The position numbers and the translations under genes were made by a program. A stretch of 23,742 nucleotides of DNA from Oehlia diaphana (lineage: Eukaryota; Glomeromycota; Glomeromycetes; Glomerales; Glomeraceae), in NCBI GenBank assembly GCA_003833135.1, contig QZLH01000022.1:85543-109284 (forward strand), given 5' to 3'. The notes under the pieces were generated by a model that worked only from the letters and a program-made list of their open reading frames with translations, searched no databases and was not told the DNA's origin. Shown here in pieces: positions 9,912 through 17,983 of this stretch (position 1 is the first letter of the stretch; every line of letters starts with the position of its first letter).

Positions 9912-11181
9912 TTAATTCCATATAGTATAGTTTTTTAGTAAGAATGCGGAAAATATATCATAATACTGATTCTCATTCTAGTTTGGTATTATGGTAATAA
10001 TTTATTATCAAACTATGTGATACTGCTTTGATCACTAGATCGAAGGAATAATATATATCTTGAGCGAAAGGGAACTTCAGACCAAAAACTTATCTTTACT
10101 TGATTCGGTACAACATGAGTTGACTTTAGCGTGACAAAAAATCTTGAGAACATGTCTCGGTCCAATGTAATACTACCAATAGAGAACAAAAACGACCAAA
10201 ACGGATGTTTTGTTACGTTCCTGCTATTTAATTGCTATCGATGAAAATATGATAGAAAACGGAAGACTGACTAGTGTCTCTAGATAAAAAGATTTCGTAC
10301 TAGTGAAAACAATCTAGATACAAAACGCATTTTATTTATCGGAACTATGCTTTGCTTCGTATCAGTTGCTGGAGACTGCACAAAGAACAAATGTTACGCC
10401 AATTATATTGACGTATCATATTATTATTGGTGTTGGAGATAAAAACGAGAAGAAAATCAGTAAGACCAGCGGTTTAATATTTATTAAATAGTATTATTAC
10501 TATGTTTTAAACAGCACGAATTTTTTGTAGATGACATTGTTGATGTAGGAGAGGACCATAATAGAAACGAAAATGTAATAGTATTTCCATAGACTAAAGA
10601 GTTGAAATTTTACGTTATCATATACTTAGTACTGTGCCAAGTTTCAAAGCCATCGAACGTTTAACAATTATTCTCATCCTGTCCTCAAATACAACAATAG
10701 ATTTGATAATGATTAGTTCCAACAGTTTCAAACGTCAAGGTTAAGATACGGTTTAAAAAAAGCTGTCATTAGAAAAGAATAGATTTCATGTTATCATGTT
10801 TGGACATTTTGGTCAAAAATAGTTTTCAGCACAGTAGAATAGATATTGTGGTACCCCTATCTTATTCTGAACACGTTATTTCTAGGATCTCTCTATAATT
10901 TTCTCCGTTCCTCAGAAAATCGTGGAGATTTTTTTCTTGTATATATCTTTTCTGATAATCATCTACGTAATGGATTTTGTGTATGGGAGTTAAAAAATGA
11001 ATAAAAAAGTTACATTTATAATATTATACTATTCGATTCCAATTTTCTCACTGTAGAGTTAATTTGTGTACTCAGCTGTGCCACTTTCGAAAAATCAATA
11101 AAAGATTAACTGATCGGGTTTCCATCAGTCTTTTCATGGTGTCGGTTTATTACGAAATTAATATAATCGTTATTTTGAACA
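9912..11181. other. Non-coding stretch with one copy of a dispersed repeat
   Basis: No open frame or exon could be supported. The sequence is less homopolymeric than the left half of the window, which may mean it derives from old mobile DNA, but no terminal repeats or transposase motifs were found. It contains the repeat copy at 10937-11009. Confidence 0.45.
10937..11009 (+). repeat. Dispersed repeat, copy 1
   Basis: 73 bp matching 15578-15642 in the same orientation. By eye there are two substitutions and one 8-bp indel (TCTACGTA present here only). Similarity stops abruptly at the right edge, after GAATAAAAAAG. Confidence 0.85.
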
Positions 11182-11515
11182 ATGACCTCAGATCTCAGCC
11201 CGGAATTTACTAAAGCTCTCCGTTACTCAGGCAAGGTTCTATCATGTTATCATGCCTATATTATTTCCACTAATTCTTTCTCTTTGTAGACTACTGAAAT
11301 ATAAAACTAGAAGAGTGGGAAGTGTAAGCGACTGGAATGTATATTTCATCAACCATACTCCTGGAGCTACAAAACATCAAGCAGTTGTCAGAATGCAATT
11401 GCTGGTTTTTTTATTTTTTTTTTTCTGTTATAACCTGGAAGACCGTCTCCGCGAATGCGTTTCGAGTGACCTTGTTGCAGAAGGCAAACTGCGTTTTTGC
11501 CTGAAGCGTGACTAG
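11182..11515 (+). pseudogene. Unrecognised coding fragment, GC-richer than surroundings
   Basis: A frame from the ATG at 11182 gives MTSDLSPEFTKALRYSGK and runs to a TAG at 11287-11289. That TAG also ends a T/C-rich tract typical of a 3' splice site. Beyond it another frame is open to 11515 and includes RRVGSVSDWNVYFINHTPGA, KHQAVVRMQLL and, after a T-rich interruption at 11407-11430, LEDRLRECVSSDLVAEGKLR. The codons are noticeably more G/C-rich (CGT CTC CGC, GCA GAA GGC) than in neighbouring frames. I found no donor that joins the two frames in phase: GGCAAG|GTTC is in phase 0 and the downstream frame needs phase 2. It may be a decayed gene, a fragment of mobile DNA or a gene with an unresolved intron. 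The family is not recognised. Confidence 0.3.
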
Positions 11516-11959
11516 ATACTGTATTTACTGTGAATAATATTGTAAATATAATTTGACATAATTATACTTACAGTATATTTCTTTCAAGTATTCTAAAAAC
11601 GATCTTGCGAATATTGGGTTATGTGAGGAATATTCCACAAACTGGGAAAACTAGCCATTGAAATCGGGCGAACAAAGTACATAATGTTTTAGATCTCAAC
11701 ACCATGCAAGACCCTGATGTAACTCTTCTCTATCTGATTATTGTGAGATGTTAACGGTTCGAATACGTACATCAACCAAACCCTGTTTCCCAATGAAAAA
11801 AGTAAGATAACATTTATGTTCTGTCTCTTTAGTGGAAAAAAAAAATTACTCATCATAAGATTTAATCACCATTATTAATTCACACAATAATAGCTTTGAA
11901 GCGTAATAATTTCGAAACACCAAGTAGGTTTTTCTTTTCCATATCGTTTTTTAAATGTG
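11516..11959. other. Non-coding stretch
   Basis: AT-rich, with no supported gene. The minus-strand 83-codon frame that begins at 12131 and runs in here is built from the inverted-repeat element at 11960-12090 and from transposon end sequence, and is not a gene. Confidence 0.5.
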
Positions 11960-12090
11960 TGTTGTGCGTCAGATGCCAGTTGACGACTGGCCTAGCAATG
12001 CTGGCCAACCCACTTAAGGCATTATAATATTGGGTAATATTGGGCCGATAATGTAGGCCGGCGTCATCTGACGCAAATTGACGCACAACA
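11960..12090. repeat. 131-bp inverted-repeat element (MITE-like)
   Basis: The ends are perfect 12-bp inverted repeats, TGTTGTGCGTCA at 11960-11971 and its complement at 12079-12090. Inside them further inverted similarity continues with gaps (GATG.., GGCCTA). Near the left end a small perfect hairpin, GCCAGT-TGACG-ACTGGC, lies at 11975-11991. It has no coding capacity and is GC-richer than its flanks. No clear target-site duplication was seen. It looks like a miniature inverted-repeat transposable element or a related palindromic repeat. It ends 11 bp before the Tc1-like element. Confidence 0.6.
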
Positions 12091-12101
12091 TATATCCTAT
12101 A

Positions 12102-12130
12102 TGGGCCGTTGCAAAAAGATTTGTACCTCA
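12102..12130 (+). repeat. Left terminal inverted repeat
   Basis: 29 bp, identical to the complement of 13684-13712. Similarity ends at 12130. Confidence 0.9.
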
Positions 12131-12220
12131 AATATGGCGTTGATATAAAAAATTTTTTTATATAATTTTTTTTTTTATTTATTTAAATTTTACCAATACA
12201 TATTGGGAAAGATATGATAT

Positions 12221-12254
12221 AAATATTAAATTAAATCATGTGATTATTATCAGT
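12221..12254 (+). repeat. 34-bp sequence duplicated across the N gap (left copy)
   Basis: The last 34 bases before the N run are identical to the first 34 bases after it (12880-12913). This is best read as the same sequence at two contig ends that were not merged. Confidence 0.9.
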
Positions 12255-12879
12255 NNNNNNNNNNNNNNNNNNNNNNNNNNNNNNNNNNNNNNNNNNNNNN
12301 NNNNNNNNNNNNNNNNNNNNNNNNNNNNNNNNNNNNNNNNNNNNNNNNNNNNNNNNNNNNNNNNNNNNNNNNNNNNNNNNNNNNNNNNNNNNNNNNNNNN
12401 NNNNNNNNNNNNNNNNNNNNNNNNNNNNNNNNNNNNNNNNNNNNNNNNNNNNNNNNNNNNNNNNNNNNNNNNNNNNNNNNNNNNNNNNNNNNNNNNNNNN
12501 NNNNNNNNNNNNNNNNNNNNNNNNNNNNNNNNNNNNNNNNNNNNNNNNNNNNNNNNNNNNNNNNNNNNNNNNNNNNNNNNNNNNNNNNNNNNNNNNNNNN
12601 NNNNNNNNNNNNNNNNNNNNNNNNNNNNNNNNNNNNNNNNNNNNNNNNNNNNNNNNNNNNNNNNNNNNNNNNNNNNNNNNNNNNNNNNNNNNNNNNNNNN
12701 NNNNNNNNNNNNNNNNNNNNNNNNNNNNNNNNNNNNNNNNNNNNNNNNNNNNNNNNNNNNNNNNNNNNNNNNNNNNNNNNNNNNNNNNNNNNNNNNNNNN
12801 NNNNNNNNNNNNNNNNNNNNNNNNNNNNNNNNNNNNNNNNNNNNNNNNNNNNNNNNNNNNNNNNNNNNNNNNNNNNNNN
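12255..12879. other. Assembly gap, 625 N
   Basis: An unknown-base run inside the Tc1-like element. The identical 34-bp flanks suggest that the two contigs actually overlap and that the gap length is an estimate from scaffolding. The apparent 217-codon frame across it is an artefact of untranslated N. Confidence 0.95.
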
Positions 12880-12913
12880 AAATATTAAATTAAATCATGT
12901 GATTATTATCAGT
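12880..12913 (+). repeat. 34-bp sequence duplicated across the N gap (right copy)
   Basis: Identical to 12221-12254, immediately following the N run. Confidence 0.9.
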
Positions 12914-13620
12914 ATTACTATGAGCGTTATCAATTAATTGTATGCTTTTGTTAAACTTAAAATATTTCCTTGACATTTTTAAATGCTCTTATTAAAGCCT
13001 AACAATAACTTTCAAAGTGATTTTTTTTTTAAATGCATCTAAAAGTGTATTTCTAATGAATAAGAGGTTTAAATGGGAACTTGAATGCACAACTTTACCA
13101 TTTATAACTGACCAAACATCTTCAATAAATTGGAGTTCACAATGGTAATGAGAGGTAAAATTAATTTCTTAAAGAAGTTTCCATTTAAAAAAGTTGTATC
13201 ATTTTTTAGTAAGAATATATCATAGGATATGTAAAAAAAGTTGCTCAGCTGTTTATTAAAATTCAAAATTTTCATACACAAAAGTTACAGAATAGTTTCA
13301 TTAGGTTGCGAGATTGATTAAGAGCTTATGAAATGTAAAAGTATTGTTACTGTAGCCGTTTCAGTCTAAAATAACACTCTAAACTGTACCCTCTCTATTA
13401 TGTTTAACACTTCAGCAACCTGCTTGCGTAATATGATCTTCTGATAGTTCTTTTTTGTAGAGGTAGACCCTAAAAAATAGTTGTACACATCTATTTTTAT
13501 CAATTTTTTATTAACATTTAATGGTATACTATTCCATTTTATGGAAGAACTATATGTGGTAAGATAATAAAAATTTTAATGAAAAACGTTTGTTTTAAGA
13601 TGGACTAATATATATATTTT
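12914..13620 (-). pseudogene. Tc1-like transposase remnant
   Basis: On the minus strand the block HCELQFIEDVW (13144-13112) fits the Glu-containing third catalytic motif of IS630/Tc1/mariner DDE/D transposases. In the same frame downstream comes VINGKVVHSSSHLNLLIH. Upstream, pieces such as STKKNYQKIILRKQVAEVLN (about 13420-13480) are readable but lie in other frames and are separated by stops. No intact first or second catalytic Asp motif could be placed. The gene is therefore inactive and at most a relic of the element's own transposase. Confidence 0.5.
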
Positions 13621-13683
13621 TTTCAGCCCATCTTATTTTAATCATACGGTACATTTCTTAGTGTAAATCCTTTCCATTTTAAG

Positions 13684-13712
13684 TGAGGTACAAATCTTTT
13701 TGCAACGGCCCA
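13684..13712 (-). repeat. Right terminal inverted repeat
   Basis: 29 bp, exact complement of 12102-12130, followed by the TA duplication and then, seven bases on, the ATG at 13721. Confidence 0.9.
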
Positions 13713-13720
13713 TAACAAAA

Positions 13721-15113
13721 ATGTCTTCTCACCTTTCAGTTTACGCAGAAATTCAAGTAGCATAACATCTTATACTCCATCTTTTGATTCTTCGGTATCA
13801 GTCACACTATGTTGACTATTTTGTATCATTACAGATTATATTATACATCAGCGTAACTTTTTATTATCTCTTAACAGTGGATCGTTAGTCAAGTGGACAT
13901 TTTTGTAATTTGTATGGAATACCGAGATTCTGTAATTCAGAAATGCAATTCAAAGGAGATCTTAAGTGCTAATGAAGAATTGTATGTATCATGTTTGTTT
14001 CTAAATGGTTGAAGTATGACATAACAATACTTTTCTTTCCTCTATCACAGAGTCCTAAGCCACATATTCCTCCTTCAAGAAGAAAATCAACAAGAGCTTC
14101 GAGATTATTTTGATGGCGAATTGTGGCAAGATATGAAATTTACGTTCAATATCCGTTCCAGAACGTGTCTTCAATTTGTGCGGAGGCGTTTTGAAGGTAA
14201 TATATGAATTTAAAGTTTCCAATGAATGGCAGTTTAATTACTTGGGTATTATACTTTCAGATCGCATGCCAACAACAGGACTTCCGACAGCGTCGGACCG
14301 AGATTAAAAATTTTCTGAAAAATTATAAGACTAATGGAGAATTAGAAAAGATAATGCATAATATTCTTTCTAGTTTGTATGTTTCATGAAAATTGCATAT
14401 TATTAAAGCACTTATCCTAATGAGATATCAATATGTATTCTAGTGCCAACAGCTATCAAAGCTTATTTTCCAACAATTATGTAGATCTTATAATTAAGTC
14501 ATTTTTTCCGAAGGTAAAAAAACAATTATAGACTAGTATGAACATAATTTATGATATTTAATATATAATATAAAATAAGCATAACTTGTTTGTTGATTCG
14601 TAGGGCAAGCAGGACATCAGGATCATCTGCTCGAACGAAGAAACGATTCGATCCTAGCCTTGCTGGATCATAACCCGATCTTACCCGAATTGATGTAAGC
14701 AGAAATAAAACCGCCCAAAGCACGAGCAGACCTGATAAACCAGGATCTGGCAACTTTGGGAAAAACAATGAGAGCATCAAAGATTGTTTGTTAGATCTTA
14801 TTGTCTGCGGGCTACATGTCATTGGTAAGTAGGACCAGTATATTTTTTCAGGATATATTGGAAGATGTTATGTCATGGATCTGGATTTATAGAATGGCAT
14901 TAATTGGAGTATTCACGTCCCGAAGGCCCAACAACTTGAGGTGATGGCCACAATGCAGGTAGGCAGGACCTCAATTCCGAAAGTAATTACAATTAAATTA
15001 TGTCTTTATTTGTTATGGGCTACTAATAACAACATGGCTTATAGGATCTCGTGAACAAGGAGGCCAATCTTTTACCCAAAGTAGAACTACTCAAACAAAT
15101 TCTCAAAAGCTGA
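13721..15113 (+). pseudogene. Multi-exon gene of unknown family, probably disrupted
   Basis: Exon-like blocks with good splice sites follow one another: 13721-13756 (MSSHLSVYAEIQ, weak donor), 13878-13981, 14051-14196, 14261-14376, 14444-14513, about 14604-14824, 14852-14958 and 15045-15113 (TGA). Joins at 13981/14051 (GTATGT..CACAG), 14376/14444, 14824/14852 (GTAAGT..TTTCAG) and 14958/15045 preserve frame. Readable segments include NQQELRDYFDGELWQDMKFT, FRQRRTEIKNFLKNYKTNGE, SYQSLFSNNYVDLIIKSFFP, IKDCLLDLIVCGLHVIG, NGINWSIHVPKAQQLEVMAT and LLPKVELLKQILKS. The join at 14196/14261 changes frame, and in-frame stops lie at 14671-14673 and 14890-14892. The protein would be helix-rich with an S/T/R-rich linker (SGSSARTKKRFDPSLAGS). 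The domain layout suggests a lineage-specific fungal family, but I cannot name it. It is either a pseudogene or a gene with assembly errors. The opposite-strand frame at 14526-14822 is a shadow. Confidence 0.55.
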
Positions 15114-15430
15114 AAATTAAAAATATGATGTTTCATTCTCCAATTAAAATACCTGTACCTATTACCTAGTGATTAGTTTGATAATTTCCGATTTTAAAGT
15201 ATCAAAACAGAAAAATATGTTTACGCATATCATGAATTATATAATTTGTTTTTAATAAAGCATTATCAATATTGATCATAATCATTCATATATAAACTGC
15301 ATATCTGATATTAAAATAATATAAATCACATAAATTGATAGATCTTAATAACGCTTCAATCACATAATATGGTATATTTTAACCTGTACGTACATTTAAG
15401 TGTTACTAAGACAGTATCCCGATGTCTTCT

Positions 15431-15554
15431 GGATTGGGGATAAATTATTTTTTTTTCTCAATTCGAAAATGGGGAGGAAATATTTTTTTTTATTCCCCAA
15501 TTCAGGAGACATAGGAACTGGGGAGAAATTATTACTTATTCCCTAATTCGGAGG
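15431..15554 (+). repeat. Three imperfect copies of a ~40-bp purine/pyrimidine unit
   Basis: Units start near 15431 (GGATTGGGGATAAATTA), 15469 (ATGGGGAGGAAATA) and 15517 (ACTGGGGAGAAATTATTA). Each goes from a GGGGA-rich start through an A/T core to a (CCC)AATTCG/AATTCA-type end. Units 2 and 3 can also fold on themselves because TGGGGA pairs with TTCCCC/TTCCCT. Confidence 0.6.
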
Positions 15555-15577
15555 CGAGGATAATAAAACGTGTTGTG

Positions 15578-15642
15578 TTGTATACATCTTTTCTGATAAT
15601 CAATGGATTTTGTGCATGGGAGTTAAAAAATGAATAAAAAAG
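15578..15642 (+). repeat. Dispersed repeat, copy 2
   Basis: 65 bp matching 10937-11009 in direct orientation. It lacks the 8-bp TCTACGTA insertion, and by eye 63 of 65 aligned bases are identical. The match ends with GAATAAAAAAG in both. Confidence 0.85.
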
Positions 15643-17063
15643 CGTGATTGACGCTCAAGGTATTGCTTCGCAATGTGTTCACATTAGTTCTAGTGTATGC
15701 GATAAGATTTATTGATAGTAATCTGTTGTACATGATGAGCTTTATGTACTGTACATACCACTCCGTTTCCTTGAAAAATTCCGAATATGTTGTCTCTTTT
15801 TGAAGGGAACAAGAAATGTTTTTATGACCTGGTCATATGCAATCATTGTTTTGATGTACTCGCATGGTGCATAAAATGTACATAAAATTTTAAAAATACA
15901 ATCATGCTTTTCTTATGAAACGAAAATTCTAATTATTTATTAATGTAAATTTAAATAATAGTGCTTACCTAATTTATTAAAATAAAAAAAAATTAATAAA
16001 ATCATTATAAAGAAGATTCGGCTTTTTTTGTTTAACCAACTTACCAACATTTCCTAATAACTCTAATCCTACGTGAACCCTAATCCTACACTAATTCTAC
16101 GCCATGATTCTCCCTATAAAAATTTCTGGAAAAAGCTCCTCATTTTTCTAGTTTTTATTCCGAAGAAACTCAGACACGTGATCATTTTTCTGAAAATTTT
16201 TTATAGGGTCATCTCACGCCTAACTCTAATTCAACTTAACTAATTCTTAATCAACATTAAAAAATCCTTTAGTTGATTATTAAAAGTCATCAAGAAAATG
16301 AAAAGAACTTAGTAACAAAACAAATATAAGATCAGGAATATACAGTATTAGGCGTTAAATCGCAGTGTCCTGTACATAGAATCATATGTATAGTTTTTCA
16401 CATAAGATCGAATGAAACTTAGGATGAGTGGTATTTTATAATAACGCTTTTTCTTATTCGCTAATCATATGACGTTTAATACTTCAAAATACGGTCATTC
16501 AAAGTAATTATATGCATAAATTTAAACCATATGCTGTACATACTTCATATATACGATTTGTATAATGACATGAACAAATGTTTGATGTGCATAGGTTTAA
16601 ATCGTATAACTGAGGCTTAGCAAAGTTTTTATTCTTTTTATTAACGTTTTTTGGGAAATTTCTTTGTTTCTTTTCTTTAGCTAACAAATTGGTTATTCTT
16701 CAGGGACTATTTATTCCCTGTAAAAAAAGTTGATCCGTTTTTTATATTCCGTCTTTTTTCCATAAAAGGCTCATATTTCCGGAATTAATAACCTTATATC
16801 ACGGAATTTATCAAATTATTTACATTTTCCGTGTTCAAGTGCTGAAAGTAAAATGAATGGACTATAAAATGTATTAATAATGCAAGATTAGCGTAGTACC
16901 AATCAAACTCCAAGGGCTTAAACTTATAAATGAAGTTTTTTTAATTATTCCTTTGTAATTTTTTCTCTATTTTTCAAGAAACGCAAAAATAAAAAAAATA
17001 CATATTATTGTTCATTAAAATAAAAAAAAACATTTCTTGCTTTTTTATTATTAATACTTTAAA
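15643..17063. other. Non-coding stretch between two pseudogenes
   Basis: No gene could be supported. It contains the inverted repeat at 16112-16208, preceded by loosely repeated CTAATCCTAC-type sequence (about 16060-16100). It ends with A/T-rich DNA that forms the leader of the FLYWCH frame at 17064. Confidence 0.5.
16112..16208. repeat. 97-bp inverted repeat, MITE-like
   Basis: The left arm CCCTATAAAAATTTCTGG (16112-16129) pairs with the right arm ending ATTTTTTATAGGG (16185-16208) with few mismatches, leaving a loop of about 55 bases that holds a CACGTG. It has no coding capacity. It resembles a small palindromic interspersed repeat. No target duplication was identified. Confidence 0.5.
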
Positions 17064-17812
17064 ATGAATCGTGAATTATGCAGATTGGTCAAATCCATAC
17101 GTGGTAAACCAAAGATAATTGTACGTGGATACTTATTAGTCAAAGACAAGAACCGTGATGAAAAATATTACTGGTGTTGTGAATATAGACATATGTATCA
17201 CTGTAAAGGAAGAGCAACAACGATTTTAAATGGTCAAGAACATGAGTTAATAAGGTTTAATGAACATAATCATGCTCCTGAAGCGAGCCAGGCAAATGTA
17301 GTGCAAACACTTAATACAATAAAAGAGGTGGCATCCAGTACAAGTTCAAATAATTCAAGATGCCATAAGTAATATCTCAAAATTCCTATTCTTCCCTGCC
17401 AAATAGACAAGTATTACGTAAACAAATTAACCGTGTAAGAGATAAAAATATGCCTCCACAGCCAAGATCATTGCAAGATATTAATATCCCTTCTAATTTG
17501 CGCGTAACTATCAATGGCGATCAATTTCTGGCAAAGGAGTTAGAAATAGGAAAAATGATCATTTTTTTGTACATCATCCAACCTTCAGCATTTACAGGAA
17601 GCAGATTACTGGATGATGGATGGTACGTTTAAAATAGTACCAACCCTATTCCTGCAGATGTATACTATTCATGCCCCAGTTGGGGTGAAGATAATACACG
17701 TGTTTTTCCTCTGGTGTATACATTAATGACAAACAAAACAGAAGAAAGTTATAGGCAGTTATTTCAAGAATTAGTTGACAGTGCAAGTGTCCAGGGGCAA
17801 ATTGCAATTTAG
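17064..17812 (+). pseudogene. FLYWCH zinc-finger / MULE transposase, frameshifted and truncated
   Basis: An intact 102-aa frame from the ATG at 17064 carries a FLYWCH-type zinc finger: SIRGKPKIIVRGYLLVKD, then YYWCCEYRHMYHCKGRATT and a terminal HNHAPE, giving the Cys/Cys/His-x-His ligands. After frame changes at about 17350-17380 the frame continues (LPNRQVLRKQINRVRDKN). It shifts again at a T7 run (17562-17568) into NLQHLQEADYWMMDGTFKIV, which holds the first catalytic Asp of MULE transposases (MDGTFK). It shifts once more at a GGGG run (about 17682-17685) into NTRVFPLVYTLMTNKTEESY, a typical MULE block. The frame stops at 17810-17812. The second Asp, the Glu and the C-terminal zinc knuckle are all absent, so this is a 5' fragment of a Mutator-like transposase. 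Two of the lesions sit in homopolymers and could be sequencing errors, but the 3' truncation is real. It is tail-to-tail with the kinase gene, 171 bp away. Confidence 0.8.
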
Positions 17813-17983
17813 AAATTCCTGTGGCACTATCATGTTACATTAAATTTAGCCATCATCATTTATATCTTGTAATATTTAATTCTTTTTACTTTATTATGAA
17901 AACTTTAAAATACATAAATATAAAAATTCCCACATAATAATAACTCAACAAATAAAAATTAAATAACAACAGAATTATTAATT

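Larger units (their letters stand above)
12102..13712 (-). mobile_element. Tc1/mariner-like DNA transposon, decayed
   Basis: Perfect 29-bp terminal inverted repeats (12102-12130 and 13684-13712, outer end TGGGCCGTTGCAAAAAGATT) are flanked on both sides by TA (12100-12101, 13713-13714). TA duplication is the target-site hallmark of the IS630/Tc1/mariner superfamily. A minus-strand block at 13112-13144 reads HCELQFIEDVW, which resembles the region around the third catalytic acidic residue of Tc1-like transposases. The nominal length is 1,611 bp including a 625-N gap. If the gap is false and its flanks overlap, the true length is about 952 bp, short for an autonomous copy. The matching ends suggest fairly recent transposition of a copy whose transposase is already broken. 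Confidence 0.75.

Noticed and set aside
11745..11780. GGTTCGAATAC resembling a tRNA T-loop
   Set aside because: The flanking bases do not pair as a T stem, and no acceptor or anticodon arm can be drawn.
11880..12131. 83-codon minus-strand frame
   Set aside because: It is formed by the 131-bp inverted repeat and the left end of the Tc1-like element, not by a gene.
12240..12893. 217-codon open frame
   Set aside because: Nearly all of it is the N run; there is no sequence to translate.
14526..14822. 98-codon minus-strand frame
   Set aside because: It is antisense to the exon-like plus-strand sequence at 14604-14824, which has splice sites and a coherent peptide; this frame is its shadow.
10937..15642. 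Pair of LTRs of a retrotransposon
   Set aside because: The copies are only about 70 bp, lack TG..CA ends and target duplications, and no gag/pol-like frame lies between them.
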